Shown here piece after piece: positions 60,605 to 64,000 of a DNA stretch of 64,000 bases. Source of the DNA: Hypericibacter adhaerens (GTDB taxonomy: Bacteria; Pseudomonadota; Alphaproteobacteria; Dongiales; Dongiaceae); the NCBI RefSeq assembly GCF_008728835.1, contig NZ_CP042582.1, forward strand, positions 4,390,217 through 4,454,216. Reading direction: 5' to 3'. The translations under genes and the position numbers were made by a program. Below the pieces are notes generated by a model, which did not search any database, had not been told where the DNA came from, and saw only the letters and a list, made by a program, of their open reading frames with translations. Every line of letters starts with the position of its first letter. Positions within the stretch are counted from its first letter, which is position 1.

Positions 60605-62200
60605 ATGATGCATCGGCGAACGACGTTGAAACTGGCGGCCTTCGCGATCGCGGCACTGCTGGCGGGCACCGCGGCGGCGAACGCGGAATCGGTCCTGCGA
60701 CGCGGCAATGGCGCGGAACCGGAGACGATCGATCCGCACAAATCGACCGGCGTGCCCGAGAACGCGATCGAGAACGACCTGTTCGAGGGCCTGGTGGCGT
60801 GGGGACCCGACGGCAAGGAAGTGCCCGGCGTCGCCAAGAGCTGGGACATCAGCGACGACGGCACCGTCTATACCTTCCATCTGCGCGACGACGCGAAATG
60901 GTCGAACGGCGATGCCGTGACCGCGGCCGATTTCGTCTATTCCTTCCAGCGCGCGGTCGATCCCAAGACGGCCTCCGACTACGCGCCGATCCTCTCGCCG
61001 ATCAAGAACGCCGACGCCATCATCGCCGGCAAGATCACCGATCTCAGCCAGCTCGGCGTCACCGCGCCCGACGCGCACACGGTCGTGATCAGCCTCAACG
61101 CATCCACGCCCTATCTGCTGGGCCTCCTGACCCACAACATCGCCATGCCCGTGCACAAGGCCACGGTCGAGAAGTTCGGCGACCAGTGGACGCGGCCGGG
61201 CAACATGGTCTCGAACGGCCCCTTCATGCTGGCGGACTGGGTGCCGCAGTCGCAGCTCACCATCGTGAAGAACCCGAACTTCCACGACGCCGCCAGCGTC
61301 AAGCTCGACAAGATCATCTATTACCCGACCGAGGACATCGCCGAGGAGCTGAAACGCTACCGGGCAGGCGAGCTGGACATCACCTACGACGTGCCGTCGG
61401 ATCAGGTGAAGTGGGTCGAAGCCAACATGAAGGACGAGTTCCACAACACCCCTTATTTCGGCACCTACTACTACGTCATCAACCTGACCCGCGACACGTT
61501 GGGCAAGGCACAGCAGATCCGCAAGGCGCTGGCGCTGGGCATCGATCGCGAGATCCTCGTCGACAAGATCACGCAGGCCGGCGAGCTCCCCGCCTATAGC
61601 TGGGTGCCGCCCGACGTTCCCGGCTACCAGCAGCAGTTCCTCGACTTCAAGAACGAATCCAAGGCGCAGCGCCTGGAAGAGGCCAAGAAGCTGCTGGCCG
61701 ACGCAGGCTACGGGCCCGACAAGCCGCTCAAGATCCAGCTCCTCTACAACACCAGCGAGAACCACAAGAAGATCGCGGTCGCCATCGCCGCGATGTGGAA
61801 GCCCTTGGGCGTGCAGCTCGAGCTGGTGAACCAGGAATGGAAGGTCTATCTCGAGACCCGCGACAAGAAGGATTTCGACATCGCCCGCGCCGCCTGGATC
61901 GGCGACTATCCCGATCCGATCAACTTCCTCGACATGTTCAAGTCGGATGCCGGCGCGCGCAACGATGCCGGCTACAACAACCCGAAGTTCGACGAGCTGC
62001 TCACGACCGCGGGCGCGACCGTCGATCCGAAGAAGCGGCTGGCGATCCTGGCGCAGGCCGAGAAGGTCTTCCTCGACGACTACGCCATGATCCCGATCTA
62101 TCACTACACCACCAAGCATATGCTGAAGCCGAATCTGGTGGGCTGGGAGGCGAACGTCCTGGACATCCATCCCGGCCGCTATCTCTCGCTGAAGTCCTGA
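60605..62200 (+). CDS. oppA: Oligopeptide ABC transporter, substrate-binding protein
   Basis: 531 residues. A signal peptide (HRRTTLKLAAFAIAALLAGT, cut near NAES) is followed by the SBP class C fold: RRGNGAEPETIDPHKSTG, LFEGLVAW, VYTFHLRDDAKWSNGDAVTA and IRKALALGIDREILVDKITQ. No lipobox cysteine, so it should be free in the periplasm. AAGGAGG lies eight bases before the ATG. First gene of an opp operon. Confidence 0.94.
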   Translation: MMHRRTTLKLAAFAIAALLAGTAAANAESVLRRGNGAEPETIDPHKSTGVPENAIENDLFEGLVAWGPDGKEVPGVAKSWDISDDGTVYTFHLRDDAKWSNGDAVTAADFVYSFQRAVDPKTASDYAPILSPIKNADAIIAGKITDLSQLGVTAPDAHTVVISLNASTPYLLGLLTHNIAMPVHKATVEKFGDQWTRPGNMVSNGPFMLADWVPQSQLTIVKNPNFHDAASVKLDKIIYYPTEDIAEELKRYRAGELDITYDVPSDQVKWVEANMKDEFHNTPYFGTYYYVINLTRDTLGKAQQIRKALALGIDREILVDKITQAGELPAYSWVPPDVPGYQQQFLDFKNESKAQRLEEAKKLLADAGYGPDKPLKIQLLYNTSENHKKIAVAIAAMWKPLGVQLELVNQEWKVYLETRDKKDFDIARAAWIGDYPDPINFLDMFKSDAGARNDAGYNNPKFDELLTTAGATVDPKKRLAILAQAEKVFLDDYAMIPIYHYTTKHMLKPNLVGWEANVLDIHPGRYLSLKS

Positions 62201-62235
62201 GGACCGCGGCGCCAGCCTATGGGACAGTGTTTGAA

Positions 62236-62364
62236 TCCCCTCCCCCGACTTTCGGGGGAGGGTTGGGGAGGGGGCTGCTCGGTATCGGCTCCTTCGCACT
62301 CCGACGAGATCGTGGACCGAGTCATCCCCCTCCCTGCCCTCCCCCGAAGACGGGGGAGGGGATT
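62236..62364. repeat. Family-B repeat inside the opp operon
   Basis: Arms at about 62236-62275 (CCCCTCCCCCGACTTTCGGG) and 62327-62364 (CCCCGAAGACGGGGGAGGGG) lie between oppA and oppB. They may act as a stabilising or attenuating RNA structure, keeping OppA in excess; that is inference. Confidence 0.85.
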
Positions 62365-62423
62365 CAGGTGCCGTCCCGCCTGCGGCCGCCCCGCCGACGG
62401 CGCCCGGCTCCGATAATCCGGCC

Positions 62424-63353
62424 ATGCTCAGCTATGCGATCAAGCGACTGATCGGCGCGGTCCCGACGCTGCTGCTGATCGTCGCCATCACCTTCTTCAT
62501 GGTGCATCTCGCACCCGGCGGACCCTTCGACAAGGAACGCAAGCTCTCGGCCGAGGTCGAGGCCAATCTGCGCAAGGCCTACCACCTGGACGAGCCGGTC
62601 CCGGTCCAGTTCGGCCGCTATGTCGGGAACCTGCTGCAGGGCGATTTCGGCCCCTCCTTCCAATACAAGGATTACAGCGTCACCGAGCTGATCCTCGGCG
62701 GCTTCCCCACCTCGCTGACGCTGGGCGCCATCGCCATGACGGCGGCGCTCCTGCTGGGCATCGGCGCCGGCATGATCGCGGCCTTGCGCCAGAACAGCCT
62801 GCTCGATCACGCGCTGATGGGCGGCGCCGTTCTGGGCGTGGCGGTCCCCAATTTCGTCGTGGCGCCGCTGCTCACGCTCGTCATCGGCCTGCAGCTCCGC
62901 TGGCTGCCGGTGGGCGGCTGGGGCGAGGGCGGCTTCTCGATCCGCCACATGGTCCTGCCGGTGATAGCGCTGGCCCTCCCGCAGATCGCCACCATCGCGC
63001 GGCTCATGCGCGGCAGCATGCTCGAGGTGTTGCGCACCAACTATATCCGCACCGCGCGCGCCAAGGGCCTGCCGGAGCGCCTGCTGCTGCTGCGCCACGG
63101 CGTCAAGGCGGCCCTGCCGCCGATCGTCTCCTATCTGGGGCCCGCGATCGCCAACATCATCACCGGCTCGATCGTGATCGAGCAGATCTTCGGCATCCCC
63201 GGCATCGGCCGCTATTTCGTGCAGGCCGCGCTCAACCGCGACTACACCCTCGTCATGGGCGTGGTCGTGTTCTATGGCGCCCTCATCATCCTGCTGAACC
63301 TGCTGGCCGACCTCGCCTACGGGCTGCTCGATCCGCAGGTCCGCTATGACTGA
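62424..63353 (+). CDS. oppB: Oligopeptide ABC transporter permease
   Basis: 309 residues: six transmembrane segments with the conserved N-terminal MLSYAIKRLIGAVPTLLLIV, ITFFMVHLAPGGPF, and the EAA-like cytoplasmic loop NYIRTARAKGLPERLLLLRH. GSIVIEQIFGIPGIGRYFVQ is typical of OppB/DppB. It pairs with oppC, which follows after 24 bp. Confidence 0.94.
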   Translation: MLSYAIKRLIGAVPTLLLIVAITFFMVHLAPGGPFDKERKLSAEVEANLRKAYHLDEPVPVQFGRYVGNLLQGDFGPSFQYKDYSVTELILGGFPTSLTLGAIAMTAALLLGIGAGMIAALRQNSLLDHALMGGAVLGVAVPNFVVAPLLTLVIGLQLRWLPVGGWGEGGFSIRHMVLPVIALALPQIATIARLMRGSMLEVLRTNYIRTARAKGLPERLLLLRHGVKAALPPIVSYLGPAIANIITGSIVIEQIFGIPGIGRYFVQAALNRDYTLVMGVVVFYGALIILLNLLADLAYGLLDPQVRYD

Positions 63354-63377
63354 GCCCCGATCCCTTGAGGCCCGCCC

Positions 63378-64000
63378 ATGACCGACCTCGCCCTCGATGC
63401 CGCCCCCGCCCCCTCGCGCAGCCTCTGGGCCGATGCGCGCCGCCGCCTGTTCCGCAACCGCGCGGCGGTGGCGAGCCTCGTCTTGCTGGGCCTCATCACG
63501 CTCGCCTGTATCTTCGCGCCGCTTCTCGCCCCCCATCCGATGGACGATGTGAACTGGGACCGGATCATGGCGCCGCCGGACTGGTCGCTGGGCTACTATT
63601 TCGGCACCGACGAGAACGGTCGCGACCTCTTCGCGCGCGCGCTCTATGGCGGCCGGGTGTCGCTCTCGATCGGCTTGGTCGCGACCCTGGTGAGCCTCGT
63701 GATCGGCGTGGCCTGGGGCGCCGTCGCCGGCTTCGTCGGCGGCCGCGTCGATGCGGTGATGATGCGCATCGTCGACATCCTCTATGCGCTGCCCTTCGTC
63801 TTCTTCGTGATCCTGCTGACGGTGGTGTTCGGACGCGACGTGATCCTGATGTATATCGCGATCGGCGCCGTTTCCTGGCTCGACATGGCGCGCATCGTCC
63901 GCGGCCAGACCCTGAGCCTCAAGCGCAAGGAGTTCATCGAGGCGGCCCATGCCTCAGGCGTCGGCACGCTCGCCATCCTGCGCCGGCATATCGTCCCCAA
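63378..64000 (+). CDS. oppC: Oligopeptide ABC transporter permease, truncated by window end
   Basis: At least 207 residues; the end lies outside the window. It begins MTDLALDAAPAPSRSLWADA, then NRAAVASLVLLGLITLACIF as helix one. FGTDENGRDLFARALYGGRV is the OppC/DppC signature and EAAHASGVGTLAILRRHIVP the ATPase-contact loop. The partial gene has no frame interruption. OppD and OppF ATPase genes should follow. Confidence 0.93.
   Translation, partial: MTDLALDAAPAPSRSLWADARRRLFRNRAAVASLVLLGLITLACIFAPLLAPHPMDDVNWDRIMAPPDWSLGYYFGTDENGRDLFARALYGGRVSLSIGLVATLVSLVIGVAWGAVAGFVGGRVDAVMMRIVDILYALPFVFFVILLTVVFGRDVILMYIAIGAVSWLDMARIVRGQTLSLKRKEFIEAAHASGVGTLAILRRHIVP

Overview
The window is high-GC DNA (about two thirds GC by eye) from the chromosome of an alphaproteobacterium. 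A Rhodospirillales-type organism fits best. The evidence is the set of alphaproteobacterial marker families (DUF4164 beside tkt, DUF1192/quinone oxidoreductase/TrcR, DUF1465 beside rpmE, COQ9, CyaY, a three-gene pntAA-pntAB-pntB transhydrogenase as in Rhodospirillum), a heat-shock promoter matching the alphaproteobacterial RpoH consensus, and a LexA-type GTTC-N7-GTTC site. The species cannot be named from the sequence alone. Most genes are housekeeping. There is no prophage, CRISPR array, rRNA or tRNA that I can see.

Layout. 0-12 kb: central carbon metabolism (tkt, gap, class I fba), broken up by a TumE/TumA-type toxin-antitoxin pair, ilvD and an OsmC protein, then a ThiE-like protein, efp and an inositol-phosphatase family gene. 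11-16 kb: a probable envelope operon (OmpA-like, MotA/TolQ-like, MotB/OmpA-like) and a HigB/HigA-type toxin-antitoxin pair. 16-23 kb: cyaY with an ABC exporter, rpmE, DUF1465, a heat-shock hsp20 gene, and metY with a hydrolase. 23-36 kb: DUF1192/qor/trcR, an MFS transporter, prpE with an acetyltransferase, creatininase-family and Nudix enzymes, ubiX, pfk, and purE-purK. 36-37 kb: an IS30-family element. 37-48 kb: def-COQ9, a GST, rpsU, the pnt operon, an ABC1 kinase, a CPBP protease and pepF. 48-64 kb: acyl-CoA ligase, DUF488, DUF411, a kinase-aminotransferase fusion, a sugar-nucleotide epimerase, BKACE with a fused indolepyruvate:ferredoxin oxidoreductase, an EamA exporter and an oligopeptide ABC operon cut off by the window edge.

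Three families of paired, inverted intergenic repeats punctuate the window, at least thirteen loci in all. One copy is split cleanly by the IS30 element with a 3-bp target duplication. Two others carry a second small palindromic insert in the same place. Repeats also sit inside the pnt and opp operons.

The most interesting signals are small. They are: an EF-P whose tip lysine is replaced by asparagine; a consensus RpoH promoter followed by a 5' UTR able to hide the hsp20 ribosome-binding site; an isolated SOS promoter pointing at the TumE/TumA pair; two toxin-antitoxin operons whose -10 boxes lie almost on the start codon, suggesting leaderless mRNA; a structured, terminator-bounded candidate small RNA near 23.2 kb; and a one-chain kinase plus class III aminotransferase that suggests an amino-alcohol or hydroxylysine phospho-lyase pathway. 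No wholly unknown multi-gene system could be supported.
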